Positions 48,028-56,430 of a DNA stretch of 64,000 nt are shown here, one piece after another; the first letter of the stretch is position 1; the number at the start of each line of letters is the position of its first letter. A model generated the notes under the pieces. That model did not search any database, had not been told where the DNA came from, and was given only the letters and a program-made list of their open reading frames with translations. The stretch comes from DATFVA01 sp963832715 (lineage in GTDB: Bacteria; Bacteroidota; Ignavibacteria; Ignavibacteriales; Ignavibacteriaceae): assembly GCA_963832715.1 (NCBI GenBank), contig CAWHVB010000006.1, forward strand, positions 315,829-379,828, written 5' to 3'. The position numbers were made by a program, and so were the translations under genes.

Positions 48028-49488
48028 ATGGCCGAAACAGCGATTAAAGATCTGAAACCGGAATTATTATGGAAAAGATTTTATGAAATAACAAGGGTAC
48101 CGCGTCCTTCTAAAAAAGAAGGAAAGATTCGTGATCATATGAAAGCATTTTTGAAGGAACAGAATGTAGAATTCCGGGAAGATAAAGTGGGAAATATTTT
48201 GGCAAAGATTCCTGCAACCCCGGGGAATGAAAATGCGCCTGTCGTTGTGCTGCAGGGACACATAGACATGGTTTGTGAAAAAAATAAAAGCACAAAGCAT
48301 GATTTTGATAATGATCCTATTGAGATCAAAAGAGAAGATGGATGGATTACTGCTGAGGGAACTACGCTCGGAAGTGATAATGGAATCGGCGTTGCCGCTG
48401 CTTTGGCTGTTATTAACGATAAAACCGTTGAACACGGACCGATAGAAATACTGCTTACTGTTGATGAAGAAACCGGCATGACAGGAGCAAACCACCTTGA
48501 GCCTGGATTTGTAACTGGTAAAATATTGCTGAATATGGATTCTGAAGAAGATGGTGCTTTTTACGTCGGCTGTTCCGGCGGTGTTGATACGCTGGCCTCT
48601 TTTGGTATTAAGACTCAGAATGTACCATCAGGCTATTCCGCTTTTGAAGTAATGGTTACAGGACTTAAAGGAGGTCATTCGGGTCTTGATATAATTCAGG
48701 GCCGTGCAAATGCAATCAAGCTGCTCGGCCGTACGTTAAATAAATTATCCGGCTGCTATATCAGCTCTTTGTCAGGCGGCAGTCTGAGGAATGCAATCCC
48801 TCGTGAAGCTGAAGCTGTCATTATGATCAAGAATGGTCAGGAACCCGAAATTAAAAAGACAATAAGTGATTTTGAGAAAAATCTTGTCAATGAGTATAAG
48901 AAATCGGATAGCGGATTGAAGATAAATTTCAGTAAGTCGGATAAAAAAAACGATAAAATATTCACTCCGGACTTTCAGAATGATATAATTAATTTGCTTC
49001 TTGCACTTCCTCATGGAGTAATTGCAATGAGCCAGGATATTCCGGGATTAGTTGAGACTTCTACAAATCTTGCAACCATTTCAACCGACGGAGGAAAACT
49101 GAACATCAGTACAAGTCAGAGGAGTTCGGTAGAAAGCGCAAAAGATTATATCGCCGCAAGTGTAAAATCATCGTTTGTTTTAGCCGGCGGCAAGGTAACC
49201 GAAGGTGATGGTTATCCCGGATGGAAACCTGATATGGATTCAGCAATTCTGAAAACTTCTAAAGAAGTATTCAGGAATCTATTCAAAAAAGACCCTGAAA
49301 TAAAAGCAATTCACGCCGGTCTCGAGTGTGGTCTCCTTGGAGCAAAAAATCCTGGTCTTGATATGATTTCATTCGGACCAACAATAGAAGGAGCTCATTC
49401 GCCCGATGAAAGAGTAAATATTGAAACTGTCGGAAAGTTTTACGATTTACTGAAGGGAATACTTAAAAGAGTTGCCGAACAGAAATAA
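48028..49488 (+). CDS. pepD: Aminoacyl-histidine dipeptidase (M20C)
   Basis: This 486-residue cytosolic metallopeptidase cleaves Xaa-His and other dipeptides. Metal and catalytic residues are visible: His78 and Asp80 in QGHIDMVCEK, Asp117 in LGSDNGIG, and Glu147-Glu148 in VDEETGMTG. The lid domain carries GGHSGLDI. It is full length and follows GGAGAG. It stands between two terminators. Confidence 0.95.
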   Translation: MAETAIKDLKPELLWKRFYEITRVPRPSKKEGKIRDHMKAFLKEQNVEFREDKVGNILAKIPATPGNENAPVVVLQGHIDMVCEKNKSTKHDFDNDPIEIKREDGWITAEGTTLGSDNGIGVAAALAVINDKTVEHGPIEILLTVDEETGMTGANHLEPGFVTGKILLNMDSEEDGAFYVGCSGGVDTLASFGIKTQNVPSGYSAFEVMVTGLKGGHSGLDIIQGRANAIKLLGRTLNKLSGCYISSLSGGSLRNAIPREAEAVIMIKNGQEPEIKKTISDFEKNLVNEYKKSDSGLKINFSKSDKKNDKIFTPDFQNDIINLLLALPHGVIAMSQDIPGLVETSTNLATISTDGGKLNISTSQRSSVESAKDYIAASVKSSFVLAGGKVTEGDGYPGWKPDMDSAILKTSKEVFRNLFKKDPEIKAIHAGLECGLLGAKNPGLDMISFGPTIEGAHSPDERVNIETVGKFYDLLKGILKRVAEQK

Positions 49489-49511
49489 TGCTGATCCGGC
49501 GATAATTTTAA

Positions 49512-49537
49512 AGGCTATCCTGATCAGATAGCCTTTT
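49512..49537. terminator. Bidirectional terminator between pepD and the SET gene
   Basis: AGGCTATC and GATAGCCT pair across a seven-base loop. TTTT follows on the + strand; on the minus strand the stop codon of the SET gene lies inside the structure and TTTAAAA follows. Confidence 0.8.
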
Positions 49538-49955
49538 GTATCTCAAAACTTTCGGCTGCATATTCTGAACAAATTTCGCACTGGCAGAGTTCGTAAATCT
49601 CATCATAGCCGTAATCAAGTGTAAGCTCCTCACCGGGTTCAATATCTCTGTCCGCAATCAGGAACAATGAATCTTCATCCCTGTCGAATATATCACAATT
49701 ATAGCTGCAATTGTGGTTTATAAATTTAATTTTGTCCGTCATTGCCGTATCTATGTAGTTCTCGCCGTTCCAGAAAATATAAACATTACCAAATTCTTCT
49801 CTTCTTTCGCATTCATCACCGGAGATTGTCTCCCCTTTGATGATCATGATTTTCTGACCCTCAGGAATCTTTATAGAAGTAAAAAGCCCAGCTCCGTGTA
49901 TGCCGGATTCTGTGACGTAAAGAAATTTCTCGAGATATTCTCTGTCCTTGCTCAA
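49524..49955 (-). CDS. SET-domain protein (putative protein lysine methyltransferase)
   Basis: This 143-residue protein is a nearly minimal SET domain: GIHGAGLF at 18-25, the SAM-binding INHNCSYNC at 79-87, and GEELTLDYGY at 108-117 with the catalytic Tyr. A post-SET-like Cys cluster, CQCEIC (124-129), could complete a zinc site. SET proteins methylate lysines using SAM; bacterial targets are largely unknown. The start is a TTG. It is monocistronic. An alternative is a non-catalytic reader of the same fold, but all key residues appear present. Confidence 0.85.
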   Translation of the reverse strand: MSKDREYLEKFLYVTESGIHGAGLFTSIKIPEGQKIMIIKGETISGDECERREEFGNVYIFWNGENYIDTAMTDKIKFINHNCSYNCDIFDRDEDSLFLIADRDIEPGEELTLDYGYDEIYELCQCEICSEYAAESFEIQKAI

Positions 49956-50171
49956 GATTAACCTTGCCTTTCATAAACTAAAATAGAATGAGTCTCTGTC
50001 TGTTTTATACCAGCTTCATCCTATCGCAGTGTGATAAAATTTACGGGAATCAAAGTTACAAAATATATTGACATTATTAAAAATCCTGTAGTAATTAGGT
50101 TTGATATATGCAATATGTACTGCGTAAGAAAGTAGTTAACTTGTATATGTAATTTTACCGGATAAAAAAAT

Positions 50172-51101
50172 ATGATTAAACTCCGCCTGAAGGGCATCTG
50201 GCTATTCACCAGGAACGTCTTTGATAAATTTATTGATGATAAATGTCCGAAGCTCGGCGCAGCTCTCTCATTCTATACTATCTTTTCTATTGCCCCAATC
50301 ATTGTCATATCAATTGCGGTTGCCGCATTGATATTCGGAAAGGAGGCAGCAAGAGGGGAGATAATCACGCAGATACAAGGACTGGTAGGCTATGATGGTG
50401 CTGAGGTTATCCAAACCGCACTAAAAAATGCTCAATACTCAAGTCAGGGTTTTATTACTATCCTTACTGGCTTTGTCGCCCTTGTTATCGGTTCTACAGT
50501 CGTTTTTGTTGAGCTCCAGGATTCTCTTAATATTATCTGGAAAGTGCGGCCAAAACCCGGCAGAAATATGTTTAAGGGATTATTAAAAGACAGGGTGCAG
50601 TCATTTGCGATGGTCATCGGTACAGGATTTCTTCTCCTCGTTTCCCTCGTTGTCAGTGCGCTTATATCTTCAATCAATGACTATATAGCTATGAGTTTTT
50701 TTAATATCCCTAAATTTTTCCTCGATTTATCAAATATAGTCATATCGCTATTGATGTCCTTTTTACTATTCATGATGATCTTCAGGGTACTACCCGATGT
50801 ACACATAGAATGGAAGCATGTCTGGGTCGGCGCACTCGTTACAGCGATTCTTTTTGTCCTGGGAAAATACCTGATCGGTCTTTATATCGGTACAAGCACC
50901 CTAAGCTCTACTTACGGAGCCGCCGGATCGCTCGTGATCTTTTTACTGTGGATATATTACTCGGCGCAGATACTCTTCCTGGGTGCCGAATTCACCCAGG
51001 TTTATGCTGAAAAATATGGTGAAGGAATAAGACCTACATCCAAATTTATGAAATATGAACTTGAAGGAATATTTAAGAAAGACAAAGAAAAATCAGGATA
51101 A
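50172..51101 (+). CDS. YihY/BrkB family membrane protein
   Basis: This 309-residue inner-membrane protein has six helices and the YihY family text, KLGAALSFYTIFSIAPIIVI near 35, and the C-terminal TYGAAGSLVIFLLWIYYSAQILFLGAEF near 242 (read in parts). The family was once annotated as ribonuclease BN in error; it is now thought to be a transporter or efflux protein of unknown substrate. Its last bases overlap the convergent lipoprotein gene. Confidence 0.92.
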   Translation: MIKLRLKGIWLFTRNVFDKFIDDKCPKLGAALSFYTIFSIAPIIVISIAVAALIFGKEAARGEIITQIQGLVGYDGAEVIQTALKNAQYSSQGFITILTGFVALVIGSTVVFVELQDSLNIIWKVRPKPGRNMFKGLLKDRVQSFAMVIGTGFLLLVSLVVSALISSINDYIAMSFFNIPKFFLDLSNIVISLLMSFLLFMMIFRVLPDVHIEWKHVWVGALVTAILFVLGKYLIGLYIGTSTLSSTYGAAGSLVIFLLWIYYSAQILFLGAEFTQVYAEKYGEGIRPTSKFMKYELEGIFKKDKEKSG

Positions 51102-51638
51102 GGTTTCATCCATTCCTGCAATTTTCACATTGTTCCTGTAAACTGCTTCAGATGTCACGCTCCCGTATTCATCATACTTAGTCCACTTCCCGTCCTTCTT
51201 TCCGTTAGAGTAGTACCCGGTAGCTTTCAGTTTGCCATCAGGATAATACCAGACCCATTTATCAGAGCTGATATCATTCTTAAAGTAGCCCTGGGATTCA
51301 AGCTGTCCGTCAGGATAATAATACTGCCATAGTCCTTCATTCTTATTGTTCTTGATGCGTCCGTATATAAGGGGCTTGCCGTTCTCGGAAAATACATTGA
51401 AGTCGCCTTCCTTAATGCCTTTAACTACATCATACTCAAGGACCTGTGCGTTGATAATATCATGTACCTTTCCGGTGAATGGTTCGCCGCTGTGGATGGC
51501 ACAGATCAGCCCATCCTTCAGCATAACGTTTCCTGAGTTCGGGGCTTTTTTGCCGCAGGAGGATAGAATAAGAGCGGATGAAACAAAGATAATAGAGAGC
51601 AAAACTGCTCTGCAACAGAGTAGTGCTTTTGTTTGCAT
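51093..51638 (-). CDS. MORN-variant repeat lipoprotein (YwqK-like)
   Basis: This 181-residue lipoprotein has a signal peptide with a lipobox ending at Cys28 (LILSSC). Residues about 80-170 are repeats of the form YYPDGQLESQGYFKN and YYPDGKLKATGYYSNGKKDG, the MORN_2 variant of YwqK-type proteins. YwqK-like proteins are annotated as antitoxins in a Gram-positive system, but here export as a lipoprotein argues for another role. Convergent with YihY. Confidence 0.88.
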   Translation of the reverse strand: MQTKALLCCRAVLLSIIFVSSALILSSCGKKAPNSGNVMLKDGLICAIHSGEPFTGKVHDIINAQVLEYDVVKGIKEGDFNVFSENGKPLIYGRIKNNKNEGLWQYYYPDGQLESQGYFKNDISSDKWVWYYPDGKLKATGYYSNGKKDGKWTKYDEYGSVTSEAVYRNNVKIAGMDETLS

Positions 51639-51774
51639 AGTATTTTTATTTATTTATGACACACAAATAATTTCTGCTGCACCCCTCAACCAGTTTTTTG
51701 CTTGCATATAATACGAAAAAATTCTTTAAAGTAAAATATTATTTATTACAATTTAATTTATTTGAATTTATTAG

Positions 51775-51793
51775 CTTCTCTTTAAAAGAGAAG
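51775..51793. promoter_or_regulatory. 19-bp palindrome, possible operator
   Basis: CTTCTCTT-TAA-AAGAGAAG is a perfect inverted repeat about 200 bases upstream of the promoter-like element of the cytochrome operon. The short loop and lack of a U-run suggest a protein-binding site more than a terminator. The regulator is unknown. Confidence 0.35.
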
Positions 51794-51961
51794 AGAATAT
51801 TCTGGTTTCTCACTATTGAAAAATTCAGCACTTAATAATGTTGAAATAGTTATCAATTTAATTGGTTTACTTTTTGTTGGGAGGTGACGGCCAGTGGAAG
51901 TAATCTATGATTTTCGCTGCTAAATAAGAAGTTTTTAGCATTTATTGGTATTCTAAATAAA

Positions 51962-51989
51962 TTGTTAATATTTTACACAGTGATATAAT
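51962..51989 (+). promoter_or_regulatory. Sigma70-like promoter of the multihaem cytochrome operon
   Basis: TTGTTA (51962-51967) and TATAAT (51984-51989) are separated by 16 bases, about 20 bases before the first ATG. The implied 5' leader is very short but contains GGGAG. Bacteroidota often use a different consensus, so this is a suggestion. Confidence 0.4.
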
Positions 51990-52008
51990 TAAAATTGTGG
52001 GAGTCATT

Positions 52009-52551
52009 ATGTTAAAATCATTTTTGATCGTTGTCCTCTTTTCATCACTCGTCTTTTGTCAGGAAACTCAACCTAAACACGGTTTTGTTGGAGCCGCTAC
52101 CTGCGGAATGTGCCACAAGACTGAAAAACAGGGAAATCAGTATGGTATCTGGGAAAAATCTCAGCATGCACAGGCATACAAAACTCTCCAGACCGAAAAA
52201 GCTGATAAAATTGCAAAAGAGAAGGGATTCAATACACCAGCAGCAAAAACACCTGAATGTTTGAAATGTCATACCTCAGGTTATAATGTTGATGCTAAAT
52301 TCCTTGGTAAAAAATTCAATATTGAAGATGGTGTTCAGTGCGAAACCTGTCACGGTCCCGGCGAAGACTATAAGAGCATGTCTGTAATGAAAGACAAAAA
52401 AGCTGCAGAAGAAAAGGGATTAGTCATGGTTTCAGATATTCATACATTCTGCGTAAAATGTCATAATTCTGAAAGCCCGACTTTTAATAAGAATATGGAT
52501 CTGGACAAGATGTGGGATAAAATCAAACATCCGATACCCGGTGCGAAATAA
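52009..52551 (+). CDS. Tetrahaem cytochrome c, c554-like
   Basis: This 180-residue exported cytochrome has four CxxCH motifs: CGMCH 32-36, CLKCH 84-88, CETCH 111-115 and CVKCH 148-152. A signal peptide covers residues 1-17 or so. FVGAATCGMCH, WEKSQHAQAY and CETCHGPGEDY are the features of the cytochrome c554 family, a periplasmic electron carrier. I place the start at ATG 52009, spaced well from GGGAG, over an in-frame GTG four codons earlier. It is the first gene of a four-gene operon with a beta-barrel and two larger multihaem proteins. Confidence 0.88.
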   Translation: MLKSFLIVVLFSSLVFCQETQPKHGFVGAATCGMCHKTEKQGNQYGIWEKSQHAQAYKTLQTEKADKIAKEKGFNTPAAKTPECLKCHTSGYNVDAKFLGKKFNIEDGVQCETCHGPGEDYKSMSVMKDKKAAEEKGLVMVSDIHTFCVKCHNSESPTFNKNMDLDKMWDKIKHPIPGAK

Positions 52552-52590
52552 TCATTAATAATCTTGTTCGGAATTAATAAGACTAATCCT

Positions 52591-53862
52591 ATGAAAAAAA
52601 TACTTTTTTGCAGCATAGCCTTATCATTAATTCTAACATCAGCTTATGCACAGAATTTAAATGGCAGATTCTCATCTGCCATTTATTCTTTTGAACGGTT
52701 CGATACTGTAAATGCCTCCAGCACTTACCTGCAGGCTTATGAAATGCTGATGTTGAATTTGAATAAGGACAATTATTCGTTAAGAACCTACCTGAATTTC
52801 GAAGGGGATCTTTCACAGGATCTCAAAGATTTTCCAAGAGTTAGATTTTACAACCTGTATTTTGAAGCTCGTAAGGTTCTTGATGCCTTCACTATCAAAC
52901 TCGGCAGGCAGCCGATAATCAATTCTGTCGCCGGGGGATTGTTCGATGGTGTAAACCTCGACTATAGAAATGGTGATTATAAATTCACAGGTTATTATGG
53001 CGGAAATATTCCCGCCTATCAAAAGTTTGATGTAACCGATGACTGGAGTCACGATTTTCTGGCTGGAGGTAGATTTGTTACCACAGCTCTGAAGAATTTC
53101 CGCCTGGGTCTCAGCTATATCAATAAAAATTTCAAACCTGAAGAATATACGGCTACCCGGCTTGACGCTGACCTGAATCCTATCCAGGTGTTGATAAGGA
53201 ATAACTCAAGCCAGTATCAGTTTGCTTCGGCAGAAGCAGCATATGAGATGCCTTCAATATTTACTGTTGATACAAGATTTGATTACGACCTTAATTTTAT
53301 GCAGGCATCCAAATTTGAATTTTACGGAACCTATGATCAGCTGGAGAAATTTGATTTTAACCTCTACTATAATTACCGGGCGCCTAAGATAAGATATAAT
53401 TCGATCTTTGCAGTATTCGATTATGCTAATACCCAGGAAATGGAAGTCGGTGCAAATTATAAACTGACTAAACTGTTTTCTATCAGCGGTAAGGTTGCAG
53501 ATGTCATATATACGGATGAAAATTCGCAGAGAATAACAGCCGGTCTTATTTCAAATTACGGCAGCCTCACATACCGGAAGAACCTTGGTTATGCCGGTGA
53601 GATGGATGCAGTGTCCTTATATACGGCTTACACTTTCCTGGAAGGCTTATTAACTCCCTCAGTGGGAATTTCTTATACGAATTATAAGCTCTCAGATGAT
53701 GCTGAAACTGATAACCTGACGACCATCCTGGCCGGTTTTAATATCAGACCATACAATGCATTATCTCTTGATCTCCAGGGACAGTATTTAAATAATAAAA
53801 TTTATCAGGATGATGTTCGATTTTTTGCAAAATTGAATTACTGGTTTAATACAAATTTTTAG
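52591..53862 (+). CDS. Outer-membrane beta-barrel protein of a porin-cytochrome operon
   Basis: This 423-residue protein has a signal peptide (1-21, ending AYAQ) followed almost entirely by amphipathic beta-strands with alternating aromatic residues, for example KFEFYGTYDQ, FDFNLYYNYRAPKIRYNSIF and a terminal RFFAKLNYWFNTNF. The final Phe is the usual BAM signal. It looks like a porin of 16 or more strands. Sitting between a tetrahaem and a 14-haem cytochrome gene, it is a good candidate for the barrel sheath of an outer-membrane electron conduit, as in MtrB or PCC porins, though it shows no recognisable homology to those by eye. The ATG at 52591 begins the signal peptide; the longer frame does not. 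Confidence 0.85.
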   Translation: MKKILFCSIALSLILTSAYAQNLNGRFSSAIYSFERFDTVNASSTYLQAYEMLMLNLNKDNYSLRTYLNFEGDLSQDLKDFPRVRFYNLYFEARKVLDAFTIKLGRQPIINSVAGGLFDGVNLDYRNGDYKFTGYYGGNIPAYQKFDVTDDWSHDFLAGGRFVTTALKNFRLGLSYINKNFKPEEYTATRLDADLNPIQVLIRNNSSQYQFASAEAAYEMPSIFTVDTRFDYDLNFMQASKFEFYGTYDQLEKFDFNLYYNYRAPKIRYNSIFAVFDYANTQEMEVGANYKLTKLFSISGKVADVIYTDENSQRITAGLISNYGSLTYRKNLGYAGEMDAVSLYTAYTFLEGLLTPSVGISYTNYKLSDDAETDNLTTILAGFNIRPYNALSLDLQGQYLNNKIYQDDVRFFAKLNYWFNTNF

Positions 53863-53872
53863 CAGACGCATT

Positions 53873-55081
53873 ATGAAATTAAAATATTTCTACATTTTCT
53901 TATCTATCGGACTGATCACTGCGTTACTTTTTTCTGCATTCTCATCCGGACCTGAACAGGAAGGGAAGCGCCACGATAAGCTGATAAAGTTTTCACATAA
54001 ATTCCATAGTGAGCTCGCAGATTGCAGTACCTGTCATTCTAAAGTTGATTCAAGTACGACAATAAAAGATAATCTGATACCGACTATGAATGACTGCGCG
54101 CAGTGCCACGATGTTGAAGATTCTAATAACTGTAATCAATGTCATATCGATGAGATCTACGAACCGCTGGAGCCAAAACAAACTGAACTGAAATTCAATC
54201 ATAGCTTCCACGTTGTAAACCAAAAGGTTCAGTGCGTTGCCTGTCATAAAGGCATCACTGATGTGGATTATGCTTTTCAGGCCGAACAGCCTTACCCCGA
54301 AATGAAAGACTGCTGGTCATGTCACGGAGCTGAAAATGTTGCCGCAAATGCATGCGAAGCATGCCATACCTCTACGGCTGACTTATTACCTCAGACACAT
54401 AAAAGTGTTAATTTCATTCACACTCATAAATTTGCAGCCCGCGATCTGGATGCAAATTGTATAATGTGCCACGATAATCATAGCTGCGAAGAATGCCACA
54501 CTGGTACGACTATGATTACAGAGGATAACACTTCAAAAGATTTCTTCAAGCCTTATGTCCCTAATAACTCTGTAGATGGTCCTAAACAGCAGCAGATAAC
54601 CAGGGTGCATCAGCTTGATTATCGCTTTACACACGGAATAGATGCCAAACAGAAATCAAGCGAATGCCAGACCTGTCATAGCTTCGAAAGCTTCTGCACT
54701 CAATGTCACCAGGCAGAAAACCACGACTTCGAACTGAGCGGCGTAGCTCCTGCTTCCCATCTTAAACCTGACTTTACTACACTCGGTGTCGGTACAGGCG
54801 GTGGAGAGCATGCTACACTTGCAAGACGCGATATTGAGTCTTGTGTAGCCTGTCATGATGTTCAGGGCGCTGATCCTACATGTTTAACCTGCCACGTTGA
54901 TAATGATGGAATTAAAGGAACGAATCCTAAGACTCATCCCGGCGGGTTTATGAAAGACACACATGGTGACTGGCATAGCGATCCTGGTTCAGTTTGCTTT
55001 AATTGTCACGTCGGTGCTTCCCCGCAATCGCCTTCAGGTATAGGCTTCTGCGGATACTGCCATGGTTCAAAAACCGATTGA
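53873..55081 (+). CDS. 14-haem cytochrome c
   Basis: This 402-residue protein contains fourteen CxxCH motifs by direct count, from CSTCH near residue 51 to CGYCH near 395, and many extra His residues suited to bis-His ligation (FSHKFHSE, FNHSFHVV, IHTHKF, FTHG). Residues 1-25 form a signal peptide or N-terminal anchor; no lipobox is present. There is about one haem per 29 residues, dense enough for a molecular wire. It lies ten bases after the barrel gene. Likely location is the periplasm or inside the barrel. Family assignment beyond multihaem cytochrome is not possible by eye. Confidence 0.92.
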   Translation: MKLKYFYIFLSIGLITALLFSAFSSGPEQEGKRHDKLIKFSHKFHSELADCSTCHSKVDSSTTIKDNLIPTMNDCAQCHDVEDSNNCNQCHIDEIYEPLEPKQTELKFNHSFHVVNQKVQCVACHKGITDVDYAFQAEQPYPEMKDCWSCHGAENVAANACEACHTSTADLLPQTHKSVNFIHTHKFAARDLDANCIMCHDNHSCEECHTGTTMITEDNTSKDFFKPYVPNNSVDGPKQQQITRVHQLDYRFTHGIDAKQKSSECQTCHSFESFCTQCHQAENHDFELSGVAPASHLKPDFTTLGVGTGGGEHATLARRDIESCVACHDVQGADPTCLTCHVDNDGIKGTNPKTHPGGFMKDTHGDWHSDPGSVCFNCHVGASPQSPSGIGFCGYCHGSKTD

Positions 55082-55099
55082 TTAAAACGGAATAAAGTT

Positions 55100-55984
55100 A
55101 TGAAATACACAATCTATATAGTTTTATTAATCTCAGCTGGTATTTTTCTTGCAAGCTGCAGCGATTTAAATGAAAATCTTACGCCGCCGCCGAGTGGATT
55201 AACAATTCATAAAACAGGTATCCTCAATCCCGATTCTCCGAATTTTCATGCGAACCTGATTAAAGAAAAGAACTGGGATCTGAAGCTTTGCCAGCAGTGT
55301 CACGGCGCTGATTTTGCCGGAGGATCTGTCGGTAAGAGTTGTCTCGGCTGTCATACTGAGGCAAAGGGTCCAATTGCCTGCAATACTTGCCACGGCGATC
55401 CTAATCCAGACGGCCACATATTTCCTCCGCGTGATGTTTCAGGAGATACGTCAACAACAGCTCCCGGAGTCGGTGCTCACGTTGCACATCTTGTTACAAA
55501 TAATCTTACAGGCGAAATAAGATGTTCCAACTGTCATACTTTCCCGTCAGACTTCTTTGCTCCAAGCCATATTAGTCCTGATGGTCTGCCAGCCCAGATA
55601 AACTTCGGCCGTACCGCAGTTTTCAATCATGGTACGGAGTCATCGTATGATTACAGCAGTCACTCATGCTCAAATACATACTGCCATGGTAATTTTGTCT
55701 TCAAGCGCGATACTACAAAGGCTGAGTACCAGTTTATATTCGAAGACAGTACTGGTGCCGTGAGCGATTCGATGATCGGAAACAATGTAACCGTAACCTG
55801 GAACCAGGTTGACGGTACACAGGCAAAGTGCGGCTCCTGTCATGGGCTGCCTCCGATAGGACACCGCTACCAGACCTGGCCTACAAGCTGCGTAATATGC
55901 CATACAGGAGTTATAGATGCTCAGGGTAATATTATCGATTCGACTAAACATATAAATGGTCACGTTGACGTGTTCGGTGAGTAA
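55100..55984 (+). CDS. Multihaem lipoprotein cytochrome with a CX4CH motif
   Basis: This 294-residue lipoprotein is acylated at Cys20 (FLASC). It has six CxxCH motifs, at 64-68, 81-85, 94-98, 142-146, 244-248 and 264-268, and one unusual CX4CH, CSNTYCH at 190-196. The paired CX4CH...CxxCH arrangement recalls the Geobacter CxxxxCH/CxxCH domain (TIGR01904) of outer-surface cytochromes. A lipid anchor fits attachment to the outer membrane, possibly on the outer face. It is 18 bases after the 14-haem gene and ends the operon before a strong terminator. CX4CH haem attachment may need a dedicated lyase, not seen here. Confidence 0.88.
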   Translation: MKYTIYIVLLISAGIFLASCSDLNENLTPPPSGLTIHKTGILNPDSPNFHANLIKEKNWDLKLCQQCHGADFAGGSVGKSCLGCHTEAKGPIACNTCHGDPNPDGHIFPPRDVSGDTSTTAPGVGAHVAHLVTNNLTGEIRCSNCHTFPSDFFAPSHISPDGLPAQINFGRTAVFNHGTESSYDYSSHSCSNTYCHGNFVFKRDTTKAEYQFIFEDSTGAVSDSMIGNNVTVTWNQVDGTQAKCGSCHGLPPIGHRYQTWPTSCVICHTGVIDAQGNIIDSTKHINGHVDVFGE

Positions 55985-56006
55985 ACAAGCCTCAAAATAG
56001 AAATGT

Positions 56007-56040
56007 AAAAAGGCTGTCCTAAAAAGACAGCCTTTTTTTA
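56007..56040 (+). terminator. Rho-independent terminator of the cytochrome operon
   Basis: AAGGCTGTC and GACAGCCTT form a nine-pair stem with a CTAAAAA loop, followed by a T-run. Confidence 0.93.
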
Positions 56041-56133
56041 TCTATATACTCTAAAAATTCAAGGAATATGTCCCAAAAAGCCTTTAATATTTTGGTAAAA
56101 GGGAACCTAATTTTTATATTTGCAGTCTCTTTT

Positions 56134-56220
56134 GGAAAGGTGCAGGAGTGGTTGAACTGGCACGCCTGGAGAGCGTGTGTACGGGTAACCGTACCGAGGG
56201 TTCGAATCCCTCCCTTTCCG
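56134..56220 (+). tRNA. tRNA-Ser (anticodon GGA)
   Basis: The acceptor GGAAAGG pairs with CCTTTCC, with discriminator G. The anticodon stem CACGC/GCGTG encloses CTGGAGA, giving anticodon GGA. A long variable arm (GTACGG-GTAA-CCGTAC) and GGTTCGAATCC T-loop mark a class II serine tRNA. CCA is not encoded. Confidence 0.97.
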
Positions 56221-56342
56221 CTATGGAGCGATAAATAACTGATATAAGCCTGGTTAACCCCATATCTTTTAATCTCCCTATTCTTATCCACTAATCATCT
56301 AGCCTTCTCATTTTCAGCCATCCACTCGTCCCCCATAACTTG

Positions 56343-56430
56343 CGGAGAGAGAGAGATTCGAACTCTCGGAACTCAAAAAGAGTTCAACGGTTTTCGAGAC
56401 CGTCCCGTTCAACCACTCCGGCATCTCTCC
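56343..56430 (-). tRNA. tRNA-Ser (anticodon CGA)
   Basis: On the minus strand GGAGAGA pairs with TCTCTCC, with discriminator G. The anticodon stem ACGGT/ACCGT encloses CTCGAAA, giving CGA. The variable arm GAACTC-TTTTT-GAGTTC and T-loop TTCGAAT complete a serine tRNA. It faces the previous tRNA-Ser tail to tail. Confidence 0.97.

Larger units (their letters stand above)
51639..52008. other. Divergent intergenic region ahead of the cytochrome operon
   Basis: These 370 bases lie between the leftward lipoprotein gene and the rightward cytochrome operon. They are very AT-rich and hold a palindrome at 51775-51793 and a sigma70-like promoter at 51962-51989. No gene is supported. Confidence 0.6.

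Noticed and set aside
50172..51101. Ribonuclease BN
   Set aside because: YihY/BrkB membrane proteins were misannotated this way; the sequence is a six-helix membrane protein with no nuclease motif.
51093..51638. A toxin-antitoxin antitoxin (YwqK)
   Set aside because: The protein has a lipoprotein signal and no toxin partner; only the repeat fold is shared.
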